Source: Chara braunii (taxonomy: Eukaryota; Streptophyta; Charophyceae; Charales; Characeae). From it: a DNA stretch of 39,294 nucleotides. Positions 9,684-19,171 of this stretch are shown in pieces. Where the stretch lies: assembly GCA_003427395.1 (NCBI GenBank), contig BFEA01000230.1:754238-793531 (forward strand), in the 5' to 3' direction. The translations under genes were made by a program, and so were the position numbers. Positions within the stretch are counted from its first letter, which is position 1. Every line of letters begins with the position of its first letter. The notes under the pieces were generated by a model, which saw nothing but the letters and a program-made list of their open reading frames with translations, was not told the origin of the DNA and did not search any database.

Positions 9684-10471
9684 GGGTCTGAACTTATGGG
9701 CTGTATGGATTTGGCATGTCTTCCCACCCATTTTGAAGGGAACAATATCATCTATCGAGAACAACTGGTCCTTCGGCAGGTCAAGCGCTAACATCACATG
9801 ATCATCTCTCTTAGCTACGTATGATGGCAGCGGGTCGATAAAGTTCACTATAGTGTAGTTTTTCCCATGTCATGGATGAAGGCTGCCTTCACTTCTACAG
9901 GAATATGTCTTAGTTCTACCCAAAAGTAATCTTTCATCATTTATTCCCTTCTTTCTTGCAGGCTCATCTTTTTGGGTTGTGTTCACTATAGTGTAGTTTG
10001 TCCCATGTCATGGATGAAGGTTGCCTTCACTTCTACTGGAATATGTCTTAATTCTACCTAAAAGTAATCTTTCATCATTTGTTCCCTCCTTTCTTGCAGG
10101 CTCATCTTTTTGGGTTGCCATGGGTAGATGCGCACCTCTGAGCGTTCCCACCGAAGCTTCTTCCATCCATCCATCCTCTACTTGTCTTGTGTAAACAGGC
10201 TGAGGATTGTGAAGATATTGGATGATATAGGTTGTATTAGGAAGAATTCGTGGACTACTTCCAGACTCCCTTTCTTGCCTTCCAACTGTCTGCGAATCCA
10301 CTTTATTTTGTCGTTGACCGATTTTTGTGTCATGCTGAAGCGTGCATTTCGTATATTTGGAGAGAAAATCGAAGTAATGGATGTGGTTAACAATTGACCA
10401 GGAAAAAGAAGGGGGTCAAAAACAAGCTCTTCGAGTACTTGACTTTTTTTCATCTTTTGAAGAGCTACCAA
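9684..10471 (-). pseudogene. LINE ORF1 N-terminal domain, broken
   Basis: The minus-strand frames here encode a globular region before the knuckle, including KDYFWVELRHIPVEVKAAF and LALDLPKDQLFSIDDIVPFK, in the style of the DUF4283-like N-terminal domain of plant LINE ORF1. Frames 10178-10471 and 10008-10301 cover its start. It carries an in-frame 138-bp tandem duplication (9843-9980 and 9981-10118); the 5' copy has a Trp codon changed to TAG. Confidence 0.5.
9843..10118. repeat. 138-bp tandem duplication inside LINE ORF1
   Basis: Positions 9843-9980 are repeated at 9981-10118 with about eight differences. The unit is 46 codons long and so keeps frame. Confidence 0.95.
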
Positions 10472-10480
10472 TCAAAATGA

Positions 10481-10936
10481 GTCTTTCTATTTTCTTTTCC
10501 CGCCTCCCATTCTTGGGAACTGGAAAGAAAAAACACGAAAAAAAAAAAAAAAAACACCACTTCAGAAGTTTAGAAGATAAATCCCTCGCAATTTATCTAC
10601 CATCCGATTCTCCTGCATCAGTGGTCGGACTATGTCCCGCAGATGTCCCAAAGGTGTTTGTGAGACACAGTTTACCTTACTCCTTTGCTAGTGGAACCGT
10701 GCTCCAGAAAATTGTTTGCTAGAGTTTCAAGGCCTGCTTTATTTTTTTATTTTTTTAGGGGGGGTAGCAGTGAGAACCAATCTTTTTTTTCCTTTTTTTT
10801 TTTTTTGGGGGGGACAAATGCTCTAGTCTATTTGTGGGGACCAGCATGTGCTGGGAACCGGGCTCCGCATCCCAGATAGAGTTACACAAGTCATTTGAGA
10901 TATCGGGGTCATTGAGGAAATTAGGGAGGCGCGGCG
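10481..10936. other. Non-coding; homopolymers and a dispersed repeat
   Basis: It has an A-run at 10538-10553, then T- and G-runs at 10740-10815. The segment at about 10700-10735 (CCAGAAAATTGTTTGCTAGA and following) recurs near 21793-21828, there directly before an N gap. No gene is recognised. Confidence 0.5.
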
Positions 10937-11570
10937 CTACCGGGAGCGTTGCGCCCCGACATTTCCAAGGCGCGAAACCGGGTCGGCACGATGGGCCGAT
11001 TGTGACGAGTGCGTTGATACACGAAGTGGGCGGTGCGAAGACGTAAGGGAAGTTGATGATGGAGAGGAAGAAGGTGAGTGAGGGGTGAAAGCGACTGCGA
11101 TGGAGCTAGTGTGGGCAGGGTGGACTCTTGCTGCGGTATTGGGGATAATGGAAGGTGGTTGTTGGGGTTTGGTTTGGTGGGTCGTTTCCGAGCTTCTTGG
11201 CGTATGGAGAGGTAATCTGTTGTTGTTGTTTATCTCTACGAGAAGGTGCAATAATTGGTAAGGTCGTGAGTTTTCCTCTTCTGGGACTCCCTGTGGTGAG
11301 TTGTTGGCGGGTTCAGCAGCTAGATTTTGCAACCTTGCGTGGATATTTTTGGTAAACATGTTGTAGTCCGTTGTTGTCACCGTTCGGCTTTGATTGACCG
11401 GAGTGGTCGAATGACGGTTGAGATGCCTTAGGCCGGTGACATGTGGAGGTGAGGTTCGAGAACGGAAGGTCGTGTCTTGGGTACTCGTAGGTTTCTGCAC
11501 TGGTTTCCGGATTCTCTGATTTTTCGATTGACTGGGTACGATCTTGTATTTGTTTTCGCCTAATGATCAA
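10937..11570 (-). CDS. Unrecognised Ser/Thr/Pro/His-rich reading frame(s)
   Basis: A 187-residue minus-strand frame (10937-11500) and an overlapping 85-residue frame (11313-11570) in another register. The composition is rich in Ser, Thr, Pro, His and Asn (SPSSSPSSTSLTSSH), with no motif I can name. It could be a fragment of a transposon Gag/ORF1 or a chance frame in GT-rich DNA; the region on the plus strand is G/T-rich, which favours chance. No promoter or partner domain is visible. Confidence 0.2.
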
Positions 11571-12050
11571 ACATGCTTTTGCTTATTACTTTTTTCGATA
11601 GTATTTTGATAGTATTTCTTGTATGAATTAGATTCTCGCTGACTGATTTTTCATGGATTGATTGCAGTGATTTTTGTGCAATTCTTATTCATACGTATGT
11701 TCTTTGGTACATAGTTGTTTCTCTTGATGTTGACCTTAACTACGATCTTGATTATTTTCTTGATATATATTCGTGAGTCCAATATTGGACATCTTAGATA
11801 AATTTCTTAATCCTGTTTTTGAATTTTAAAATTCCAAAAGAGGTCTCATATAGATTCCCTAATTTTTTTCCTAATTTTCAAATTCTAAAAGTATGTTTCT
11901 GAACTTCCTCTGAAGTCATTTTCTATTGGAAAAAATCTACGTCGACAAAACTTAACTTCCTAGTCTTGATTACTGTTGCTGTAAATTCTGATTTTGAATG
12001 ACCTTTTTTCGTTAATTGCGTTTCAAAGTTGGCCCGGGTCTTTGTATGGT
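11571..12050. other. AT-rich non-coding stretch
   Basis: Only short frames; AT-rich text with no recognised element. Confidence 0.4.
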
Positions 12051-12059
12051 ATATTTGCG

Positions 12060-12480
12060 TCTTGCTGTGTGAAGTTGTGGGGTTCTTCTTTAGGGTTGGA
12101 CCCCCTCCCCGTGAGGGTTTCACAAGGTGGGAGGTGTTACCCTTGGAGGGGGGAAGGCGGTATTGTGGGATTGTCTTTTTCTGGGCCAGGCTGATTTAGG
12201 GTAGGATCATCGTTGGCGGTTGGGGAGAGAAGACAAGGGGGGTGAAGTTGTTTACGGCAGGGTGAGATGTAGAGAGGGTTGTCGTGCCTGGAGGGGGTAG
12301 GGCAGAAGGAAAGGGGGAACTTCAGCTTGTGAGGTATGCTCTAGGGGGAATTGTATGTCTTTTAGGGGGTTGAAGTGTCTGTTTATAGGCTGTTCCGAAC
12401 AAGGGCCGAGAGGAGAGGGGGCGCCTCCTGGTGGGGACAGTGTAGGAACAGGGGGGTTGCTTTTTAAGGGAAAGGAGTAA
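12060..12480 (+). repeat. G-rich repeat related to 24775-25555
   Basis: CACAAGGTGGGAGGTGTTACCCT near 12120 matches CACAAGGCGGGAGGTGTTTGCCT near 24810, and a GGGGGAAC...GAGGTAT/GGGGGAA pattern follows in both. It is a diverged member of the same repeat family. Confidence 0.55.
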
Positions 12481-12779
12481 CTTCGATGGTCACATAGTGA
12501 GTTTATTATGTGTTGTGGAGACCTTGGTGAACGCTAGAATCTGCATCTGAAGAGAGGTTATATTTTCCCCCTCCTGTCCTCGTTTTAGGATGCAGGTCAA
12601 GTTTCTCTATTTTTTTCAAGTTGGTGTCTGATGTTCCAAAGTTTTCAAAATTTTCTTTAAAAACTCTTAAAAAAGTTATTCGGTAAGCAGGAAGGGGAAG
12701 GTTGGTTTTAGCAGGGTGGTGCTTGGGCAGAGGACAGATTGGTGTTCAGGGTGGTAGGTTTATTAGAAGGGCGGGGTGG

Positions 12780-13075
12780 GGTGACAATGGTCGGTGCTGG
12801 AGCAGTTGCTCTGTAACCAAGGGAGCTTGAGACTATTGGAGCTATGCCGAGGGTGGAAAGCATAACCATTTTTTTCAACGTAGCTGAGGCCGGGGCAGTG
12901 ACCCTGTAACTTTGGGGGCTATGCAGCTAAGGAAGTTATCGATGGAGGAAGACACTTTCTGTCCGTCAGAACTAGTTCGGTCGATACTGGGGTAGTTGGT
13001 GTTGTCCTGTCACCCTAGCAAGGGGGGTATGAGATCTAGCGAGTTCTCGTACGAGGACTGAATACCTGGGCAGTA
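12780..13075 (+). repeat. 541-bp-spaced repeat, copy 1
   Basis: Aligns with 13321-13615 at a constant 541-bp offset. CTGTAACC at 12811 and 13352 and ACGAGGACT at 13051 and 13592 mark the two ends. Shared blocks include GGAAGGCATAACCA-like and CCCTGTAACTT-like text. Copies have clearly diverged. Confidence 0.85.
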
Positions 13076-13320
13076 GTCTTTCCTCTGCAGTGCGCGGAAG
13101 GAGCTGGATCGTGGGGGGTTTCGTTTTCTTGTCTTGCCGGGTAATGGTCCCGGTATCTCACAGAGTGACTATGAAGTGATTTGCCTATGATCAAGGAGAT
13201 TGTGGATAGAATGTCAGGGGGGAAGGAGGAGTTGAGAGTTGAGAGATGGGAGGAAGCAAGGGGGGTTCAACATGGGAAGGGATGTCTGTCTAAGTCAGTA
13301 GGTCCAAAAGACAAAGTTGG

Positions 13321-13615
13321 GACGACGCAAACTGGTGCTGGAGCTTTTGCTCTGTAACCTGGGGGAGCAAGAGGTTTGTGGAGTTATGTCAAGGGAGGAA
13401 GGCATAACCAGTTTGTCCGACGTAGCTGTTGTCGGGGTTTTTTTCCCTGTAACTTATGGGTGTGTGGCTAATCGAGAGTGTCGAGGGAGGAAGGCACTTT
13501 TTGCCGTATGAACCAGACTGGTCGGTACCGAGGAAGTTTGTGTTGCCCTGTAACCCTAGCATAGGGGAGTATGAGATCAGCTGAGTTCTGGTACGAGGAC
13601 TAAACGCTTGGATTT
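13321..13615 (+). repeat. 541-bp-spaced repeat, copy 2
   Basis: Partner of 12780-13075. A third, shorter relative (TCGGTGCTGGGGC...GCTCTGTAACCTG) lies at about 25760-25800, and an inverted relative (GGTTACAAAGCAACACGACTC) near 14183. Confidence 0.85.
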
Positions 13616-13804
13616 AACGTTTTTTCGTTTATTGAAGGGGAGGTGTAAGCAGTAGGAGTTTTTATTAGGAACTTCTGCTTCCAGGTTTGGATTGTGGTTG
13701 GGTAGATCATAGGCAGTTTTTTCTAAGATTTGTAGTTGTTTTTAAAAGTTGTTTCTCATAGGTTTTCGCAGGTTTGCTAATCGATTGATTGTTTTCCTAG
13801 CCGC

Positions 13805-13932
13805 AGTCGGGTAATGACCCCGGAACTTCAATTGTGTTCTATATTCTTAGTTGTAATTCAAAGGGACGTTGAGCCCGGTTCTCAGCATGTGATGCTCCCC
13901 ATGAATAGATTGGAGTTTTTGTCCCTGGTAAC

Positions 13933-13963
<31 letters not shown>

Positions 13964-13980
13964 AGGGTCATTACCCGACT
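13805..13980. repeat. Fold-back: 16-bp inverted repeat enclosing an A-run
   Basis: AGTCGGGTAATGACCC (13805-13820) is exactly inverted at 13965-13980. The interior includes a CCCGGTTCTCAGCATG motif (a relative is near 26072) and a 28-A run at 13933-13960. Related CGGGTAATG(G/A)(T/C)CCCGG motifs lie near 13137 and, inverted, near 21691. Confidence 0.85.
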
Positions 13981-14480
13981 TCGGCTGAGAATCAATCTGA
14001 GAACTACTGAGAACTATTAAAGAAATTCAAGAGAATTAAAAAGAGGTTGAAAAACTATGAATGATTACTGACCTCTTTTCGAATGCTTAGAACCCCTATA
14101 CTCCCAAACAAAACTCTCTAAGACTATCCAACACTATCTTATTCCCTGTCGAACTCTCTCAGGCCTCAAACTCTCACCCGGCTAGGTTACAAAGCAACAC
14201 GACTCGCCCCAACTCCGGCCAGCGTCGTCCCAACAGCAACCCTTGGTTGTCCCTTGGAATGCCCACCCCAAAGCATCCCCAAATCTCTCTACCAGGCCTC
14301 ACGCTGTCGAGCGCATCGGTCCAGCACCGCACAAACGGGGCAGGACCCTCCCGGCCGCGTCACTCAAGAGTTGGTTTATTCCTCGTTGTGATACTCATGG
14401 AGCTTCCGTAAGCCGCTCCGTCCGAGTGCTCCAGCCATACCTCGAGCGAGCCCCTACGACAGGATAGGGCCTACGCGAGG
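13981..14480 (-). repeat. Inverted relative of the 12-13.9 kb repeat
   Basis: The minus strand contains GAGTCGTGTTGCTTTGTAACC (about 14183-14203), matching the GCTCTGTAACC blocks of 12811 and 13352. With the fold-back at 13805-13980 this gives a larger imperfect inverted arrangement. The 74-residue plus-strand frame at 14243-14467 shows no motif. Confidence 0.4.
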
Positions 14481-15250
14481 CACACGTTACCTCTACCTTA
14501 CGGGAGTTGTCACCTCCCTTCAGTGGGCATTTCCCTGTTGAGCTACCAGTCCACAGTACGAAAGTTAATCAGTTATAACCGCAGAGGTGGACCAGCCGAG
14601 GGCGTTTCATAGGGGGTACACGCGGTTTTATACCTCTTTCGGACCCGCACGCGAACCGACGCCTTGGGGGGCTGAGGCCCCAAGCGCGACCCGTCGTCAG
14701 TCGACTAGGACGCTTCCCACACACCATGCGCACACCACTCTAGAGACATAAAAATTAGGACATGCGCACATACACACATATACAGAACGGCACAGAACAA
14801 ACAACACGACAACACTCTTAGTCCCTTAGTAGGCGGAAATCGGATGGGCGTCGCACGCGAGACTTAGTATAAAATCGCGCGGATGCAGGGCCTTCCCATA
14901 TCGACTAGCAATGCATGAATATGCAAGCAGTCGCAATGATGGCGTACTATGTAGTGCTCATAACCAAGCGGTCCCTCATGGATCTGAGTACTGCTTATGA
15001 CACTCAAATCTCAAACTCGAAGTATCGTGAAGGTTCACCTCTTCATGATATTGCACGGCTGAAGGAACAGCCGTGCGGCCTCCGCGGCACCTCCGGCCTT
15101 TAGGCTGAGTGTCCCGGTGGGCAGGGCAAATAGGCTCTGCACTGGGGGTGATCCCTTCCATGCAGAGTGTAGGACCTGGGATGTCCTGGACAAGGACCTC
15201 AAATCGAGACTCAGGACCAACGTCCGACTAAGAATTTTTTAAAAAGCAAA
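14481..15250. other. Unassigned GC-rich stretch with a hairpin
   Basis: No gene is recognised. A perfect hairpin lies at 15053-15076: GCACGGCTG, loop AAGGAA, CAGCCGTGC. Short frames overlapping it on the minus strand have no motif. Confidence 0.45.
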
Positions 15251-15900
15251 CAATCAGTAAAGGGAGGAAATTCCCCTTCCTTTCTCAACCTGGACCTCAA
15301 TTTAACCCTCAAGCGAGGGCCCCTTAGGCCATGCGAACCACCCAAACATAGGTATGTACATGTACATATGTAAAAGGGGAATAAGTATGTGATGATCACG
15401 TCTCACAATCACAGTGGGACTCCTCACAGTCATATATATGTATATAATCGCAGACATTCAAATCCAAAGTTTGAACCACAGAACATATCTGCAATCACAT
15501 CAAAGAGTCAACCAAAAGTCCTTACACTACACGGAGTTAACTTCAATCATTCTCTATACTCATACCCCTCGCTTTAATCATGCAAGCCCCAACCTTTGTT
15601 CAATCCTCCATAATTAAATACTCAGTACCTTTGTTAAATGACCATTCAATAAAAATCTGGGTAGAAACCTTAATAAAAAAAAAGAAACCACCAATGCTAA
15701 AACTTTTTAGGTTGAGTATTGAAGATGGATTGCAGTTGAGTCGTAAACCGACGAATCGAAGACCGACCTGTTATCAGTGATAACAAATGATGATCCTTAT
15801 AGGATCAAGCTGAAACTAGTTCAAATCCGAAATCGAACGATCAAGAAGACCTGTAACACAAGGCAGGTCAATCTCCAAGCTAATTTTATAAGTCCATTTG
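15251..15900. other. Non-coding stretch before the hairpin repeat
   Basis: No gene is recognised. It holds a TA-rich tract (about 15431-15447) and a two-hairpin, hammerhead-like arrangement at 15771-15824 that lacks core bases (see rejected list). Confidence 0.4.
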
Positions 15901-16075
15901 AGAATAATCTTCATATCACAGTCTCACTCAAACATTGTTTTTAATTAACCAATTTTAAATCTGTCCCTAAACAGGTACCTAACGAAGAGGTAGATTCTGG
16001 TCGGATCTCCTCTGTACAAAGTGAATCTCCAGAATCGTTATTGGTTAAAATACAACCTATCTCCTTTAAACTAAG

Positions 16076-16660
16076 AAAATTTCGGCAGCCCTTTCTGTAG
16101 GAAAAATGTCTTTCCAGAATTCATAATAACTCAAATATGAAAATAAAAGCAATCTCTAATTCTGGAAAGTCAAATTTTGTCCCTGATTTAGTAAAAATTT
16201 GGTCAGCACTCCCTTTAGAAAAGAAGTTTTTCCAGATTTTTACTAAGTCAGATATGAACTCAGAAGCAATACATGAGTTCAGCTAAGACATAATTTAACT
16301 AACTCCTTAGATTTGTAAAAATTTCGGCAACTCTCCCTTTGAAAAAGTGTTAATTCAAGATTCATACATAGCTAAGTTCAGAATTTAAAGTGACTTTGAC
16401 TTCTTAAGGTCCAATTTTGTCTAACTCCCTGAAGTAGTAAAAATTTGGACAGCATTCCCTTTAGAAAAGAGGGTTTTCCAAATTTTTATTAAGCCAAAAA
16501 GTAAGACAAATTGAACCTTGAAAAGACAAAATCTGACTAACTCGTTGGTTTTTTATAAATTTTGGCAGCGTTCCCAGTAGAGAAAGTAGCTTACCAGCTT
16601 ACCAAAATTTATACAAGGCCAAGTATAATAATTGATCCCAGAAAATGCAGAAATCGACCC
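16076..16660 (+). repeat. Five-unit degenerate satellite, about 120 bp
   Basis: Units begin with AAAAATTTSGGCAGC / TCCCTTTAGAAAA-like text near 16076, 16193, 16316, 16438 and 16555 (periods 117-123 bp). Each continues with a TTTTCCAGATTTTTACTAAGTC-like block. Related sequence is inverted at about 37020-37740. Confidence 0.85.
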
Positions 16661-17186
16661 GAGTAAAAATAAACTTAACTCAGAAAATGCATGAATTGAA
16701 ACTATTTCTTATGACTCTAGCACGTGGCAAGCATCTAAAGCAACTACTTGCCAAACTAAACTCGGACCAAGTAGTAATCTCACTCAATCACATGCGAGGT
16801 CAAACCACAAAGGTAAGTACTCTCACCAGCCCAAAGTCAACTTATCCAGCAATAGTTCATAGTCTTTCAATGATTTATCCCTTTATACCCAGCTTACATA
16901 AGGCATAAAGCTAGATCATCCAAACTTATGAAACATGTATAACTCAGCCATTGAATATACACAAACAAAGAGCACAATAATTTTTCTCTTCTTTGGGCAC
17001 ATCACTAGGTTAGCCAACTTAGTCGCCCTGAACCATTTAAGTATCCAAGTTATATATAACTGTCTGCACTTTGTCTTTTAAGGTAACATATGACTAAACC
17101 GATCACCTTAGATCAAGGTTCAGTCGGTCCCTTCTTACCACAATTTTATTCTTAATTCATATCTTCTTCAGTTAGATGATATGTTA

Positions 17187-17630
17187 TAGTCAGACCATCC
17201 AATTTTATAGAAAAATGTCTGACTAGCCTGTTCATAAATAATGTAGTATAAAATATAAACAAATATAACATTTTGGTTTCAATATGTGTGTGGCTTCAGA
17301 CCAGACAACCCAATCTTATGAAAATTTGTTCAGTCCTTTGCCTAAATTCCTTCTCAGAATAAAACAAGAGAGAGCCAAGGTCATCGAATTTTATGGAACA
17401 TGCCAAACTCTCTTTCAGAAACTCACAAAATATAAAAATCTCAAAGAAACAAGGCAACCAAGCCATCCAATCTTATGGAAAAATGCTTGGTCCCTGAAAA
17501 TCAAGTATAAACAGTGTTTGCAAGTCAAAGCAACCAGACCACCCAATCTTATGGGAACCTGTCTGGTCCTTCAGGCACTCAAGAATAAACATAGCACTGG
17601 GCCCTCCAATCTTATGGAGACTCCCCCAGC
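17187..17630 (+). repeat. Array of hairpins with conserved loop and varying stems
   Basis: The core CATCCAATYTTATRGAAA recurs near 17195, 17307, 17380 (decayed), 17464, 17540 and 17604. Flanking arms pair: TAGTCAGAC with GTCTGACTA (17187-17195/17217-17225), ACCAAGC with GCTTGGT (17457-17463/17485-17491), ACCAGAC with GTCTGGT (17533-17539/17561-17567), CTGGG with CCCAG (17597-17601/17625-17629). Arms differ between units yet remain complementary. Units near 17300 and 17380 have lost most pairing. Confidence 0.85.
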
Positions 17631-18110
17631 CTTTGGTTGACCCAGTCAAACCCATTCAATACACCCTTCCTCCCACCTTTCTCCCAGATACAATCCTTTT
17701 TTACAATCTGCTTTAAGTCAGACAGCAAAACAAAAAAACTGAATTTGCACAAACATTCCTTTACTTAATCCTGGTTTGTCCTAAAAGTCAAACTGAGAGT
17801 CAAAGTAAGGGTACAAGCAGTATACTCAGTTAAACATAACAAGAGATACAAATAGGGGTTATATTGGGTTTATAGATGGAGATGGAAGGTTACCTCTCAG
17901 TTCCCTGCCTCCGGAACTCCTCCTGAGCTTCGGCAGAGCTCCCGCAATCGGTGGGCTGACTCCCCACAGAGTCTTACTGCAGTCCTACGGGTTGCAATCT
18001 CGCATGCCGCCTTCCTCTCATAACCAGGATTAGACGTAGAGTAAGAAGGGCAAAAGATGAGGGGTTTCAGACGCTCGAGATACAAGAGGGGGACAACTCA
18101 ACTCCCAGGA

Positions 18111-19138
18111 GAGGGCCTCGCCGCCTTGATACACCTGAGAGCTCAACAATGATGGCCAGAATACACAGCCCGATTGATCACCTCAGATGTTTAATTGTCG
18201 GTTATTGACCTCCTGGCGACTCTCCAAAATGCAACAAGGTTTCCCTTCAAAGTCATAATCACTCCGCAGACACCCGCAATCCCACGCTAACTATAGGCGA
18301 GCCCACGACCTCGTGGCTCAAGTCCAGCTATCTCGAACAACAATATGATCCATATGTCGGCCAAATGTTGGCTCTGCGACTTCTCGGTTGGTCTATTGTT
18401 GCGCAGACCAATAAGATGAGCACCTCATCGGCCAACAGACGGATATGTCGTCCCCGCGGCAAAAGTTCAACAGTGAGCACCGCAATGTGTACATTATGGC
18501 ATTCAATATTGTGCGCAACAGCCCTCTTAGTACTTAGGTAAACAAAAGCAGAGATGGGATTGACCACGTAAACCAGTTATTTGCGGGAAAATTGTGACGA
18601 ATACAGCAATCACAGTAATAAATCTTTGCAGCACATAACGAACAGCAAGCCGCACTGTCAGCCCACACAGTGGTACCAACAACGGCCTAGTGAGCGGAAA
18701 CTCAGTAACCGGCTGCCCCGCCTACCATAACACCCTGCGAGCTAATCACGTACGTGCTCTCCTCAACTTGTCTCTTTCTACACCTCGCAGTCAATTCGAA
18801 CTTACCTGCCCGCCAAGCCGACCAAATTCAATCAGCCCGGAGAAAAAACGTAAGGGTGGTCAAGTCGGTAAGGAACACAGTCTCGTAGATCGGAGGTGGG
18901 GCAATACGATCAGGGAAATCGTAGTACGACCTCTGCGAAGTGCACAACCAGGATGAAAACCACTAGGATAGATGCCACGATCACCACAATATCGCGGCGG
19001 AGGATATGTCGGGCGCTGAAACTGGCTTGGCGAGTCTAGACAAGTGCCAACGGGGAAAATGACCTTAATTGAACAGACGAAATGCTACTACTACTGCGCC
19101 CGTCGCGCCTTCTACGCTTATTCCGGATTAAAATAGTA
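18111..19138. other. Unassigned stretch
   Basis: No gene, RNA or clear repeat recognised. Short frames on both strands lack motifs. Confidence 0.4.
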
Positions 19139-19171
19139 ATGAATCTACCCCTGAACATCGGGTAGATTCAT
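19139..19171. repeat. Perfect 12-bp hairpin
   Basis: ATGAATCTACCC (19139-19150) pairs with GGGTAGATTCAT (19160-19171) around a 9-nt loop. The outer ATGAATC/GATTCAT is shared with the hairpin at 2286-2329. Confidence 0.9.

Larger units (their letters stand above)
2719..10480 (-). mobile_element. Decayed LINE retrotransposon (APE endonuclease, RT, zf-RVT)
   Basis: Read on the minus strand the order is ORF1, endonuclease, reverse transcriptase, RT C-terminal region and zf-RVT finger, then an untranslated tail ending in about 37 A (a T-run at 2719-2755 on the plus strand). Each domain is recognisable, but frames are broken by stops and indels. The zf-RVT finger after the RT is typical of plant and algal non-LTR elements. 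No RNase H domain was seen. The element copies its RNA by target-primed reverse transcription. The 5' limit is placed near 10480, where the ORF1-like frame fades; no target duplication was identified. Confidence 0.85.
15900..18110 (+). repeat. Non-coding hairpin/satellite repeat, copy 1 (plus)
   Basis: In order it has a 120-bp satellite (16076-16660), serial hairpins (17187-17630) and an end block (17880-18110) with CGGGTTGCAATCT and CCTTCCTCTCATAACC. The same three parts occur in the same order on the minus strand at 37750-35520. It has no coding potential beyond chance frames. The conserved order suggests one element family, perhaps the LTR or body of a non-autonomous element. Confidence 0.7.

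Noticed and set aside
15771-15824. Possible degenerate hammerhead on the plus strand (a GTTATCA hairpin, ATGATGA, a GATCC/GGATC hairpin, then GAAAC)
   Set aside because: C3 of CUGAUGA is replaced, extra bases separate helix II from GAAA, and no helix III pairing is found.
17284-17640. 118-residue plus-strand frame as a protein gene
   Set aside because: It spans the hairpin array; its repeated peptide (HPILWKNAW-like) reflects the DNA repeat.
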